This document shows positions 1 to 9,057 of a stretch of DNA of 64,000 bases, one piece after another; positions within the stretch are counted from its first letter, which is position 1, and every line of letters begins with the position of its first letter. The position numbers were made by a program, and so were the translations under genes. Source of the stretch: Terrimesophilobacter sp038243605 (GTDB lineage: Bacteria > Actinomycetota > Actinomycetes > Actinomycetales > Microbacteriaceae); NCBI GenBank assembly GCA_038243605.1, contig JBBSQX010000015.1:24733-88732 (forward strand), given 5' to 3'. A model generated the notes under the pieces. The model saw nothing but the letters and a program-made list of their open reading frames with translations, made no database searches and was not told the origin of the DNA.

Positions 1-576
1 GTCTGGGGCTGCCGCGATCTGCGCCTCAAGGTGAGGCGTGCGAACGCCGCCAGGAGCGATAGTGTTCGCGCGGATGCCGAAGCGACCATACGTGACAGCG
101 ATACTTCGCGAGAGTGCGTCGATCCCACCCTTAGTGAACTCATAGGCAGCATGGTCTTGATGACTCAATCGACCATGAATCGATCCAATGTTGACGATGG
201 AACCCGCAGAACGTTGTTCCACGAAAGACTGCACAGCGGCGGCAGAGCCCCACAGGTAACCGAGGCCATTAATCTCGACAACCTCACGCACGACATCCTC
301 GTTAAGTAGGTGAAGTGGCGTTGTTTTGGTGATCCCCGCATTGTTGACCCACCCGGCCAGTGGTGCATGATCCATCGCGATTCGAGCCGCTTCATGGTGC
401 GCCTGAGAGTCTCGCGAATCTGCCACCAGAACAGCGGCGCAAACCCCCTCTTCGAGAGTTCCCGACCCCGCGGAACGTTCAAGACCCACGACGAACCAAC
501 CATCAGCGGTAAGCCTTGCCGAAATCCCACGACCGATGCCTTTGCCACTGCCGGTCACAACAACGCTGCGATTCAT
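1..576 (-). CDS. Short-chain dehydrogenase/reductase (SDR), 3' end outside window
   Basis: NAD(P)-dependent oxidoreductase of the classical SDR family, read on the minus strand as 192 codons without a stop before the window edge, so the C-terminus is missing. Visible motifs are the nucleotide-binding TGSGKGIG near residue 8, the structural NNAG, the catalytic Ser in VNIGSIHG, and Y-x-x-x-K in AAYEFTKGG. The ATG (574-576) overlaps the stop of the upstream enolase-superfamily gene by 4 bases (ATGA), with AGGAG placed just before it, which fixes the start. As the last visible gene of the catabolic operon it probably oxidises a sugar or sugar-acid intermediate, for example an aldose or 2-keto-3-deoxy acid. 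The substrate cannot be read from sequence. Confidence 0.85.
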   Translation of the reverse strand, partial: MNRSVVVTGSGKGIGRGISARLTADGWFVVGLERSAGSGTLEEGVCAAVLVADSRDSQAHHEAARIAMDHAPLAGWVNNAGITKTTPLHLLNEDVVREVVEINGLGYLWGSAAAVQSFVEQRSAGSIVNIGSIHGRLSHQDHAAYEFTKGGIDALSRSIAVTYGRFGIRANTIAPGGVRTPHLEAQIAAAPD

Positions 577-1670
577 AGCTGCTCCTTCGTGAAAGTGAAA
601 AGAGTGGGGTCGAGCGAAAAGCCAAGCCCTGGTGTCGTTGGAGGTTTTGCATGACCTTCCACGAATATCGGTCCGCCCTGCACAAAGGAAGGGGATGGGT
701 CGTACGGGTTTTCGCCGCGGTTGAACGTCTCGACACCGACGCCCAAGTGAACGCTCACCTCGGGGTAGACATGACACGACACAGGAGTGCCGCGCGCGGT
801 GGCCCACTCAACTATCTGTCGAGCTGGCGTAATGCCCCCTACCGCGATGACATCGAGCCGCAGAACGTCGACCGCGCCTTTCTCGACAAGCGCCTTCAAC
901 ACGCTCGGATCGGTCACCTCATCGCCGACGGCGACAGTAAGACCGCTGTTGCGACGCAGCCGGGCACAACCCTCGACATCCTCTGGCAGTAGTGGATCCT
1001 CAAGCCACGCGAGCTCCGGATCCCCCCACTCCGCGATATCGGCAAGTGCCTCATCACTATCGCGCCAACCGAACCCGACATCAACGACGAGCCCGGTCGT
1101 GGCGGGCAGCGCTGAGCGCAATTTTGCGAGAAGCTCACGCATCAGCGCGTTGTCGGGAGAACGCGAGATTTTGACTAGGGGCCACCCTTCCAGCGCCTGC
1201 GACACGACCTCGTCAACAATGTCGCGCACTGCGCGGCCCGGCGTCGGGTACGCGGCCACCAACATCGTGGGGCGAGGCTCACCGTGTGCGCCCAACATGC
1301 GCCACAGCGGAACGCCCGCACGTTGGGCCGCGACATCCCAGACCGCAACATCAACCATGCCGATGGCGCGACGCACAAGACCCACTCGGCCAACAATGGC
1401 GCTGCTTCTCAACGCGCGATCCCACAGAGCTTCTGGGTCGTCACTGTTTTCGCCGAGAACAGCGGGAGTGACCAACCGGTCAACAATCTCTGCCATCGGT
1501 GCTTCTCGAGACAGCGCATAAGACTTGCCTAGAAGGCCGTCCGCCGTCTCGACCTGCACCCCGCAATACTCACGCCGAGTGACCGTCATTGCACCAAGCT
1601 GCAATGGTCTGGGCAACGCGAGCGAGGTTGTTGCCGTCGCGACACGGTCGATGCGTGAGCCGTTGCTCAC
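573..1670 (-). CDS. Mandelate racemase/enolase-superfamily sugar-acid dehydratase-like protein
   Basis: 365 residues, normal length for the mandelate racemase/muconate-lactonizing branch of the enolase superfamily. The capping domain occupies about residues 1-130 and a TIM barrel follows. Likely Mg ligands are D197 (VVDVGFG), E224 (WLEDP) and D250/E251 (VAVGDE). H300 in SCHVYPE sits where the catalytic His of the mandelate-racemase group lies. The usual K-x-K on barrel strand 2 reads K167-I-S169, so the second Lys is absent; acid-sugar dehydratases in this superfamily vary there. Start and stop overlap both neighbouring SDR genes by 4 bases, indicating tight translational coupling. An aldonate or uronate dehydratase role, fuconate/rhamnonate-like, is inferred from the flanking SDRs and the nearby diketo-acid hydrolase-like gene. 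Confidence 0.82.
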   Translation of the reverse strand: MSNGSRIDRVATATTSLALPRPLQLGAMTVTRREYCGVQVETADGLLGKSYALSREAPMAEIVDRLVTPAVLGENSDDPEALWDRALRSSAIVGRVGLVRRAIGMVDVAVWDVAAQRAGVPLWRMLGAHGEPRPTMLVAAYPTPGRAVRDIVDEVVSQALEGWPLVKISRSPDNALMRELLAKLRSALPATTGLVVDVGFGWRDSDEALADIAEWGDPELAWLEDPLLPEDVEGCARLRRNSGLTVAVGDEVTDPSVLKALVEKGAVDVLRLDVIAVGGITPARQIVEWATARGTPVSCHVYPEVSVHLGVGVETFNRGENPYDPSPSFVQGGPIFVEGHAKPPTTPGLGFSLDPTLFTFTKEQL

Positions 1671-2425
1671 TCGGTCGGCTTCTTTGCGAGCGGGATGCCG
1701 TAATCAACCATAAAGCCACCATCCACGTAGATTGTCTGGCCGTTCATGTAGCTGGCGTCATCCGACACGAGAAAGCTCACCGCAGCAGCAACTTCGCTGG
1801 CATCTGCAAGGCGCTTCGCCGGAATTCTGGTCATGATCGTGTCAATGCTGAGGGTGCCCGCCTCAACGCCCTGTCGAAACACTCCGGTGTCGACGTAGCC
1901 TGGCGCCACCGCGTTAACCCGCACACCTCGTGACGCCCACTCGGCACCTGCCGTTGCGGTGAGGCCAATCACGGCGGCCTTCGTCGTCGAGTACGGCGCC
2001 CGACCAGCAGAACCGCGGGCAGAAACAGAGGATATGTTGACAATGCGGCCCTCGCCTTGCGCCAGCATGTGCTTTCCACCGGCCTGCAAGGTGTTGAAGA
2101 CTCCGTGCAAGTTCACATTGACGACCGCCTCCCACTCCGCCCAGCTCAGCTCTTCGAGCGCACGATGGCGCTGGATGCCAGCGTTGTTGATGAGCACGTC
2201 CAGGCGGCCAAATTCTGCGACGATTCCGTCGAAAACGGTGGCTGCTTGCTCATGGTCCGTGACATCGAGTTGACGCCAGAGAACATCGGCATTCGCTTCA
2301 GTGAGGCCTGGCACCACATCTGTGGCAATAACTTTGTAGCCATCTGCCAATAGTCGTTGGCCGATAGACCAGCCGATACCGGCAGCGCCACCCGTGACGA
2401 CGGCGATGGGCGAGTTCTCGGTCAT
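1667..2425 (-). CDS. Short-chain dehydrogenase/reductase (SDR)
   Basis: Complete 252-residue classical SDR. It shows TGGAAGIG for the dinucleotide at residues 11-18, NNAG near residue 90, the catalytic Ser in NISSVSARG, YSTTKAA (Y-x-x-x-K), and the C-terminal substrate/dimer segment with NGQTIYVDGG. Length and motifs are typical of polyol, sugar and keto-acid dehydrogenases. It overlaps the ceramidase-like gene upstream and the dehydratase gene downstream by 4 bases each. In pathways of this layout the SDR next to the dehydratase often acts on the 2-keto-3-deoxy acid made by the dehydratase. That assignment is inference; an oxidoreductase call is secure. Confidence 0.9.
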   Translation of the reverse strand: MTENSPIAVVTGGAAGIGWSIGQRLLADGYKVIATDVVPGLTEANADVLWRQLDVTDHEQAATVFDGIVAEFGRLDVLINNAGIQRHRALEELSWAEWEAVVNVNLHGVFNTLQAGGKHMLAQGEGRIVNISSVSARGSAGRAPYSTTKAAVIGLTATAGAEWASRGVRVNAVAPGYVDTGVFRQGVEAGTLSIDTIMTRIPAKRLADASEVAAAVSFLVSDDASYMNGQTIYVDGGFMVDYGIPLAKKPTE

Positions 2426-3804
2426 ACGATGTCCTTCACTAGACGCTCAATGAGCTCGATGGCGAAACTTTCCAATCTCTCCAATGAGCCCGACTTCAGG
2501 GGAGTCTGCCATGACTGGTACGCACCACGTTCGTACGCATCCGCTGTCGGCAGGTAGGCGAAACCAGGGCCATTGACGAGGTTGATCACCACAATAGGGT
2601 GCGACGGAAAACGTTCGCGCAGAACCTTCTGGAAGCGCGAATACGCTTCACCCGGATGACCCACAAAAATGGCATCCCCCACGCGCCACGCCCACACTGG
2701 GTGCTGCGCGGTGGAGCCAACAACGTAGTCATCGCGAAGGTTGCGCGCCCGACTAATGCGCTCACGCAAACTGTTCTCATCGATCCCCGCCCACTGGACC
2801 TCGAGTTGCTCAATCGATGGAAGGTCAACGAAATCCAATTCGACTGTTCCCGAGACTGCATCGAGTGCACCTTGTGGCTCTTGACTACTCGACTCCCACA
2901 TTGCGAGAGGAGCACCCGACTCGACAATCCGGGTCAGTTCAAGTTCAGTCCCCGCCGTTGGCAGTGAATCTAACGCGGCAAGCACAGCATGACCGAGTGA
3001 TCGTCCATGACGATCGGCTACTTCGGTATCTCCCGTGTACTGCTCACGTGGCGCAAGTTCGCCGGCCGCACCGAGCAAGAAAATGCAGGGAGAGCCAGTG
3101 GACTCTTCGACGAGTTCCCGCATTCCGCCGACGTAGTCCGGCGAAATGAGTCGGTTCTCCCAGGTGAGCGTCGTCGGGTGACAGGCGTAATTGACCAGTG
3201 TCGCCATGACAAGCCCAGAGGAATTCGTCACTCGCCCGACAACGAGGGTGTCATCGGCCTCCCCCTCTGGGTTGAAGCCCACAAGAGCCCTGCCATCCAG
3301 CACAAGCTCACGATTGGAGGCCAACGAGCAACGACCGGTTGCCCACTCGACACGAGCCTGATCACCGGTAGAGAGCGCTTCGCTCACCGCCTCGATTGCC
3401 GCAGCCGTCAGTGAATCTAGGTACCCGCCAATAAATTCCCCGCCGGGAAGGTGGCCGTCTGCTCGACACAGCACCGGACCGGCATGCGTGTGAGAGAGCG
3501 CTACCATCAACTGGTGCGGCTGCACTCCGGTCGCTGCGAGCACAGCCTCTCGAAACGCACGCTCATCCTCAACACGGCGCCACCACGTTGCATCAATTGC
3601 GACGAGAACCTGCGTGCTACCCTCGCCGGAACCGAACGCCATGGCGGTGAGCGTCATCGGCCGATGAACACCCTCCGAGGCTTCCCAGACTGCTGGTCCC
3701 CAGTTTTTCGCGCGGATACCGACCGGCGGGGTGATGTCGCGGCGTGCGACACCCACGCGTCCGGTGAAACGGGGAACATGAATCTTTGAGCCAATATTCG
3801 TCAC
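2422..3804 (-). CDS. Neutral ceramidase N-terminal-domain-like hydrolase, cytosolic
   Basis: 460 residues. The N-terminus (VGVARRDITPPVG) and the ALSHTHAGP motif near residue 106 are hallmarks of the neutral/alkaline ceramidase N-terminal family, where these His residues help bind zinc; a later NYACHPTT supplies another likely His ligand. True neutral ceramidases are secreted and about 650-780 residues long with a C-terminal immunoglobulin-like domain. This protein has no signal peptide and stops near the end of the catalytic domain. Start is GTG (3802-3804), overlapping the ATPase stop by one base (TAGTG). Family members found in bacterial catabolic operons have no settled substrate. I infer hydrolysis of an amide or ester bond in the imported compound; ceramide itself is not indicated. 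Confidence 0.75.
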   Translation of the reverse strand: MTNIGSKIHVPRFTGRVGVARRDITPPVGIRAKNWGPAVWEASEGVHRPMTLTAMAFGSGEGSTQVLVAIDATWWRRVEDERAFREAVLAATGVQPHQLMVALSHTHAGPVLCRADGHLPGGEFIGGYLDSLTAAAIEAVSEALSTGDQARVEWATGRCSLASNRELVLDGRALVGFNPEGEADDTLVVGRVTNSSGLVMATLVNYACHPTTLTWENRLISPDYVGGMRELVEESTGSPCIFLLGAAGELAPREQYTGDTEVADRHGRSLGHAVLAALDSLPTAGTELELTRIVESGAPLAMWESSSQEPQGALDAVSGTVELDFVDLPSIEQLEVQWAGIDENSLRERISRARNLRDDYVVGSTAQHPVWAWRVGDAIFVGHPGEAYSRFQKVLRERFPSHPIVVINLVNGPGFAYLPTADAYERGAYQSWQTPLKSGSLERLESFAIELIERLVKDIV

Positions 3805-5522
3805 TACAGCGCCTCCACGCTCTCGTAAGCAGCAGCCAGTTGAGCAGCAGCCTTGCGCCGTGCCCGCTCGATCGTCGGATCAGCGACGGGAATAGCCGCC
3901 ATCAGCGATCGTGTGTATTCGTGTTGAGGGTTCGAGTAGAGCTCGTCTCGCGGCGCCATCTCCACGATCGCGCCCTGTCTCATTACGGCAATATTGTCCG
4001 CCATGTACCGGATGACAGCCAGATCATGACTAATAAAGAGGAAAGTCAGGCCCAAACGTTGCTGCAGTTCTCGCAACAGGTTCAGAACCTGCGCCTGAAT
4101 CGAAACGTCGAGCGCCGAAACTGATTCATCCAAGACCATGAAGTCGGGGTCGAGAATAAGAGATCTGGCAATGGACACCCGCTGGCACTGACCCCCAGAC
4201 ATCGTCCTCGGGTAGCGATCCGCAAACTCTTCGCCGAGACCAACGAGTGTGAGCATTTCTGCGACCTTGGCGCGACGCTCGGCTCGAGTTCCTATTCCGT
4301 GAGTAATCAGCGGTGCCTCGATGATCTGAGCCACCGTCTGGCGGCGATTCAGAGAAGAGAACGGGTCTTGAAACACCATTTGCATGCTTCGCCTCAGCGA
4401 ACGAAGTTCCGAGGACTTCAGCGAGTGAACATCTTTGCCTCGAAAATTGACGGTTCCGGAGTCAACTCCAGTCAACGCCAGAACGGCTCGCGCCACCGTG
4501 GACTTTCCTGAACCAGACTCGCCAACAAGACCGAACGTTTCACCGCGTCGCACCTGAAAGGACACATCCTTGATCGCAGTAATTTTGCGACCTGAACCGA
4601 GATGGAAAGTCTTATTCAGGCCCTCGACCTTGAGGAGCACTTCGTCGCTCATCTGACGAGAAGGAACAGACTCAACCGGTCGTTCTCCCACGCTGAGCAC
4701 GTCATCACCTGTGGGGATTGGCTTCGTCACATCGATCGTGAGATCGACGACCGACTTCAACAGGATCTTGCTGTAGTCACTCTGCGGGTTCTCGTAAAGT
4801 TCCGTCGCGGCGGCGGACTCGACAATCTTGCCGTGCCTCATGACGTGAATCGTTTCGCAGAATCCCGCCGCCACGCCAAGGTCGTGAGTGATGAGCACTA
4901 CGGCTGTGCCATAGTCATTGGCCAGACGGTCGAGCAGGTCAATGATGAGCGCCTGTGTCGTCACGTCGAGGGCGGTCGTCGGTTCGTCGGCGATAAGAAC
5001 ATCAGGCTTTCCCGACATGGCCATCGCGATCATGACCCGTTGCCGCATCCCACCCGAGAATTCATGCGCGTACTGCTTCATGCGCTCCTCGGGAAAAGGG
5101 ACACCCACTTCGTCCAGCAACTCAATGGCCTGCAGGTACGCAGAGGCTTTTGTCGCCGTCGAATGAAGGCGAATTGCCTCAGTGAGTTGGCGCCCGATAG
5201 TCATGACCGGGTTGAGCGAGGACATGGGGTCCTGATACACCATGGCGACTTTTCCGCCGCGAATGCGCGTCATTTGCTTTTGTGAAAGCGACAGCAAGTT
5301 GACGCCCCCTAGATCGATTTCCCCCCTCAGCTTCGCACCTTCGGCGAGGCGCATGATCGAGAGTGCGGTGAGAGATTTACCTGAGCCAGATTCTCCGACG
5401 AGCCCAATGCGCTCGCCGCGGCGCAAGCTGAATGACACGTCATCGACAGGGGTTGTCTGCCCGTAACGCACGGTGAGGTTGCGGATGTCTAATACGGTAT
5501 CCGCGGGCAATGTCGAGGTCAT
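3804..5522 (-). CDS. Oligopeptide-type ABC importer, fused double ATPase (DppD-DppF type)
   Basis: 572 residues with two complete nucleotide-binding domains, equivalent to DppD and DppF fused. Cassette 1 (about 8-250) has GESGSGKS, signature FSGGMRQR and Walker B LIADEPTTALD. Cassette 2 (about 295-550) has GESGSGKST, signature MSGGQCQR and Walker B MVLDESVSALD. Both end with the oligopeptide-transporter extension segments (NPQSDYS and NPQHEYT) that contact substrate-loading elements. It energises the two adjacent permeases. The ATG overlaps the permease stop by 4 bases. Single-chain double ATPases of this class are common in actinobacteria. Substrates of the family include peptides, nickel, oligosaccharides and glycosides, so the cargo is open. 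Confidence 0.93.
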   Translation of the reverse strand: MTSTLPADTVLDIRNLTVRYGQTTPVDDVSFSLRRGERIGLVGESGSGKSLTALSIMRLAEGAKLRGEIDLGGVNLLSLSQKQMTRIRGGKVAMVYQDPMSSLNPVMTIGRQLTEAIRLHSTATKASAYLQAIELLDEVGVPFPEERMKQYAHEFSGGMRQRVMIAMAMSGKPDVLIADEPTTALDVTTQALIIDLLDRLANDYGTAVVLITHDLGVAAGFCETIHVMRHGKIVESAAATELYENPQSDYSKILLKSVVDLTIDVTKPIPTGDDVLSVGERPVESVPSRQMSDEVLLKVEGLNKTFHLGSGRKITAIKDVSFQVRRGETFGLVGESGSGKSTVARAVLALTGVDSGTVNFRGKDVHSLKSSELRSLRRSMQMVFQDPFSSLNRRQTVAQIIEAPLITHGIGTRAERRAKVAEMLTLVGLGEEFADRYPRTMSGGQCQRVSIARSLILDPDFMVLDESVSALDVSIQAQVLNLLRELQQRLGLTFLFISHDLAVIRYMADNIAVMRQGAIVEMAPRDELYSNPQHEYTRSLMAAIPVADPTIERARRKAAAQLAAAYESVEAL

Positions 5523-6385
5523 GAGCGTCCCTTCGACGAGGAAGAATCCCCCAGTTGATCGGCGAGAAGATTCAGCATCCAGATGGTGATAAAGATCAAC
5601 AGTGCCGGGAAGAGAAGATACGAGAATGATTGATACATCTTTTGGTAACCCTGCTGCACAAGGGTTCCCCAGGTTGCATCCGGCGGCTGAATTCCCAAGC
5701 CCACAAAACTCATTGACGCTTCGAGCAAAAGAACGTTAGCAGCGTTAATCGCAGTCTGAACCAGAATGGGAACTCGCACATTCGGCAGAATCTCCGTCAA
5801 CAACAGTCGTCGAGGAGACGCGCCATACGCAACTGCCGCCGTGTAATAGTCCTCCTGAATCTCGGCAAGCACGGTCGACCGGATAAGGCGGGCCGTCGTT
5901 GGGGTGAGAAGAACGCCGATGATCAGCGCTAGTCGCTCAGGGGTCGCCCCGAAAGCCGAAATGAAAACGAGAGCAAATAGCATTTGCGGGATCGCCATGA
6001 CGGTGTCGGCAAGCCTCATCAAAACTTCGTCAGCGAGCCCACGGGCGAACGCCGCGATCATGCCCCAAATGACCCCGATGAACATCGCGACCGCCGTTGC
6101 TCCTGCGGTGATGAACATGGTCAACTGGCCACCGAACAGTACCCGGCTGAACAGATCTCGACCGAGCTCGTCAGTACCAAAGAGGTGCACCAAGCTTGGA
6201 GTCGCGAAGCGATCTTTCGACTGAAGCGTGGGGTCGAACGGCGCCAGGATCGGTGCGGCGACGCTCACAATCACGATGATCGCCAGCACACCAATCGCCA
6301 CCCAGGTTTGCCATCCAGTGTTTCGCACACTGTCAAGGAACGTGCGCCGAGGGTTCGCCACGGCGAGGACGGTAGAACTAGCCAC
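5519..6385 (-). CDS. ABC importer permease, DppC/OppC type
   Basis: 288-residue inner-membrane permease. A hydrophobic helix near residues 30-55 precedes the periplasmic-side segment HLFGTDELGRDLFSRVLFGG, diagnostic for DppC/OppC proteins. The cytoplasmic EAA loop that docks on the ATPase appears as AAVAYGASPRRLLLTEILPNV. Length matches the family. It overlaps the upstream DppB-type gene by 8 bases and the ATPase gene by 4, so the subunits are co-translated. It would form the translocation pore with the 320-residue partner. Confidence 0.93.
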   Translation of the reverse strand: MASSTVLAVANPRRTFLDSVRNTGWQTWVAIGVLAIIVIVSVAAPILAPFDPTLQSKDRFATPSLVHLFGTDELGRDLFSRVLFGGQLTMFITAGATAVAMFIGVIWGMIAAFARGLADEVLMRLADTVMAIPQMLFALVFISAFGATPERLALIIGVLLTPTTARLIRSTVLAEIQEDYYTAAVAYGASPRRLLLTEILPNVRVPILVQTAINAANVLLLEASMSFVGLGIQPPDATWGTLVQQGYQKMYQSFSYLLFPALLIFITIWMLNLLADQLGDSSSSKGRS

Positions 6386-7340
6386 GTCGCGCTCCTATCC
6401 GTAGTCGCGGGTCGAGAACTCCGTAGAGGAGGTCGACAACCAACGTGGTCAGAATGAACATTGCGCTGATCAGGAGCACCACGGACTGCAGTACGGCGTA
6501 GTCGCGCTTGAAGACAGCATCGATCGCCAAAGAGCCAAGCCCCGGGATTCCGAAGACGTACTCGATGATGACAACACCACCGAGGGTGTAGCCGACAACG
6601 AGTCCGAGCATCGTCAAGCTGGGGATGAGAGCGTTTCTCAGCCCGTGCCCAACAACAACAGCCCAACGGCTGAGACCTTTGCCCGTTGCGGTGCGGATGA
6701 ACGAAGAAGAAAGAACCTCAATCATGGACGCCCGCAGAAAGCGGATGAAGAGTGGGGCAGACGCAAGCGCGAGGGTGAGTGCTGGCAGAATCATGCGGAT
6801 GAGGTTGCCCACGGGATCCTGCTCGAAAGGTATATACCCGCGGGCTGGTAGCCATTCGAGATTTACCGCAAAAACGATGATGAGCATGATGCCGATCAAA
6901 AACTGCGGAAAGGCCATACCCGCCGTGGAGATTGCCGTCACGACACGGTCCACGCGCCCAAGGGGCTTCAGCGCCGACAAAACGGCGGCAGGAATCGCGA
7001 TAAGTATCGCGACGATGATCGACACGACGGTGACCTCCAGCGTCGCAGGGAGCCGCATCACAATCAGCTCATTGACCGAAAACTGATTGAAGAAGGATTG
7101 GCCAAAGTCTCCGCGGAGGAGTCCGCCGAACCAATTTAGGTACTGTTCCCAAATCGGCGCATCGAGTCCTGCCTCCTGACGAAGACGAGCAATCGTCTCT
7201 GCGTCGACGCCAGGCGTTGAGCCGAGCCGAGTGATGATCGGATCTCCAGGAAGTAACCGGAGAACAATGAAGACAAGGAGAGAAGTGGCAATCAGCATCA
7301 CGATGCTGATTGCCACTCTCCTAATGATGAATCGAGTCAA
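6378..7340 (-). CDS. ABC importer permease, DppB/OppB type
   Basis: 320-residue permease with the DppB-type N-terminus (FIIRRVAISIVMLIATSLLVF), the following LPGDP segment, and six predicted membrane helices. The EAA-like loop is RTATGKGLSRWAVVVGHGLRNALIP. It lies two bases after the solute-binding protein stop, the usual SBP-B-C-DF order. It imports the same unknown solute as its neighbours. Confidence 0.93.
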   Translation of the reverse strand: MTRFIIRRVAISIVMLIATSLLVFIVLRLLPGDPIITRLGSTPGVDAETIARLRQEAGLDAPIWEQYLNWFGGLLRGDFGQSFFNQFSVNELIVMRLPATLEVTVVSIIVAILIAIPAAVLSALKPLGRVDRVVTAISTAGMAFPQFLIGIMLIIVFAVNLEWLPARGYIPFEQDPVGNLIRMILPALTLALASAPLFIRFLRASMIEVLSSSFIRTATGKGLSRWAVVVGHGLRNALIPSLTMLGLVVGYTLGGVVIIEYVFGIPGLGSLAIDAVFKRDYAVLQSVVLLISAMFILTTLVVDLLYGVLDPRLRIGARRG

Positions 7341-7341
7341 C

Positions 7342-8871
7342 TCAACCCTTCATCGATGCTGACTCGAGGTGAAGCTGGCCCCCGCCCTCAACCCAGACTC
7401 CGGTAATTGCACTGTTGATTCCAGTGACAACCGTGGACTGGATGGGGATGATCAACGGAACCTGCTCGTTGATGACCTCTTGAACCTTGGCCCACTCAGC
7501 CTTGCGGGCATCCGTATCAGGCTGCGCTAGCGCTGCCGAGAATGCGGTAAGGAAGTCGTCATCTACCCAGTTGCACTCACAACGACCGGGAAGGTAGAAA
7601 TTGAGCGAATACGCGGGCTCCGGAGGCGTGGACTGGAAGTTCGGAACAATCTTGCCAGGGAACGACTTGCCGGCCGGGTAGAACGAATCTACCCAGGTAC
7701 CAATGTCGTTGTTCTGGATTTCAAGGTTGATGCCGATCTCCTTCAAGCTCGCCTGCAGGATCTCACCACTCGTGTTCCACTCCGGGTACGAACCGGCGAT
7801 TCCCCACCAGATCAGCGTATCTCCCTCGTTGACTCCAGCCTCAGCGAACAGTGCCTTTGCCTTGTCAAGATCGTACGAGTAGTCGGTTAGGTCACCGCCG
7901 TACCAAGCGTTGTTCTCGCTGAGTGCGTTGTTGGTTGCCGAAACCTGTCCTTGACCGTTGTATGCGGCGTCGAGGATGGTCTCGCGGTCGATCGCGTAGG
8001 CAAGTGCTTGGCGCGCACGAACGTCGTTGAACGGTGCTGCAGTGGTGTCCATCTCCCACGACGGCCACTGGCTTGGGTTATCCGGGCGAACGATCGAGAG
8101 CGCTGACTCGCCTTCGAGCTGCGCAACATCCCCAGCTGGGACGGACCACAGCACGTCAATGTCACCCGAACGAAGTCCGGTCACTGCCGCTGTCGACTCT
8201 GCTGCCGTGACGAGAACAATCTCGTCGAGCGCTCCAGGTTCGCCAAAGTAGCTATCGTTGCGCACCAAAGTGACGGAATCGTCTGGGGTAAACGCCGATA
8301 CCTTGTACGGACCGGTGCCGATGGGTTCTTTATCGATCGTGGCGAGTGAATCCGTGTCCAAGACCTTGACCCAGACGATTCCCGCGGGGAACGTCGCAAC
8401 AGGCTCTTCGAGCGTGAACTGCACGGTCATGTCGTCAGTCGCTTCGACTTTGGACACCATCGAGATCTTGTTTGCCTCTTGAGTCGCGGTGTCTGGGTCG
8501 AGGTAATACTCGAAGCTCGACACAACCTTCGCTGCGGTAAGTGCTTCACCGTTCGAGAACGTCACACCATCGCGCAGCGTAAAGGTCCACGTCTTCTGGT
8601 CTGCAGTTGCTTCCCACTTTTCGGCAAGATCGGGAACAATTTCTCCGCTCTTATCGGTCTTGGAAAGACCATTCCAGAGCAGTGGGAAAAGCACTTCTTC
8701 CCAGGCGAACGTTCTAATCGCGGGGTTCAGCTGAGGAATGCCTTGTGCCGCAGCGACGGTGATCGACCCCCCCGACTTCGCGCCATCGCCCTGGCCGCCA
8801 CCGGCACAACCAGCGACAAAAAGGAGCGTCGCGGCGAGGATACCTCCCGCGAGAGCTTTACGGTTGAACAT
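7342..8871 (-). CDS. Family 5 extracellular solute-binding lipoprotein
   Basis: 509 residues. The signal peptide ends in a lipobox, LLFVAGCAGG (Cys22), so the protein is predicted to be lipid-anchored outside the membrane. The body follows the DppA/OppA family: SKTDKSGEIVPDLAEKW, FTLRDGVTFSNGEALTA, and a long C-terminal lobe. It delivers solute to the DppBC-type permeases. The start ATG has GGAGG five bases upstream on the minus strand. First gene of the operon, and transcribed away from the GntR regulator gene, so probably controlled by it. Family 5 proteins bind peptides but also sugars, opines and metals. The dehydratase and dehydrogenase neighbours argue for a sugar-acid-containing ligand. 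Confidence 0.92.
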   Translation of the reverse strand: MFNRKALAGGILAATLLFVAGCAGGGQGDGAKSGGSITVAAAQGIPQLNPAIRTFAWEEVLFPLLWNGLSKTDKSGEIVPDLAEKWEATADQKTWTFTLRDGVTFSNGEALTAAKVVSSFEYYLDPDTATQEANKISMVSKVEATDDMTVQFTLEEPVATFPAGIVWVKVLDTDSLATIDKEPIGTGPYKVSAFTPDDSVTLVRNDSYFGEPGALDEIVLVTAAESTAAVTGLRSGDIDVLWSVPAGDVAQLEGESALSIVRPDNPSQWPSWEMDTTAAPFNDVRARQALAYAIDRETILDAAYNGQGQVSATNNALSENNAWYGGDLTDYSYDLDKAKALFAEAGVNEGDTLIWWGIAGSYPEWNTSGEILQASLKEIGINLEIQNNDIGTWVDSFYPAGKSFPGKIVPNFQSTPPEPAYSLNFYLPGRCECNWVDDDFLTAFSAALAQPDTDARKAEWAKVQEVINEQVPLIIPIQSTVVTGINSAITGVWVEGGGQLHLESASMKG

Positions 8872-9057
8872 CTTGCCTCCACATCGTCATTGACGTTACC
8901 CACGATTGGGGTGTTCGCTATAGCATGTAGCAAAATGATACTTGTGTCTAGGTCGAAGCGCACTTTTGCTATAACAAACGAGTAATATCCGCTCGAGGCC
9001 ATTCTCGATTGTGTGCGCCTCACCCTCCCGAGAAGCAGTCGCATAAAGGAGTTCGTA
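8872..9057. promoter_or_regulatory. Divergent promoter region with inverted repeat, likely GntR operator
   Basis: This 186-base gap separates the importer operon from the regulator gene. It contains a perfect 8-base inverted repeat, TAGCAAAA at 8928-8935 and TTTTGCTA at 8964-8971 (28-base gap). The same local word GCTATA occurs at 8917-8922, inside the palindrome GCTATAGC (8917-8924), and again at 8968-8973. AT-rich, promoter-like DNA is concentrated here. AAAGGAG at 9045-9051 is the ribosome-binding site of the regulator. An operator role for the repeats is inferred from position and symmetry. Confidence 0.5.
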
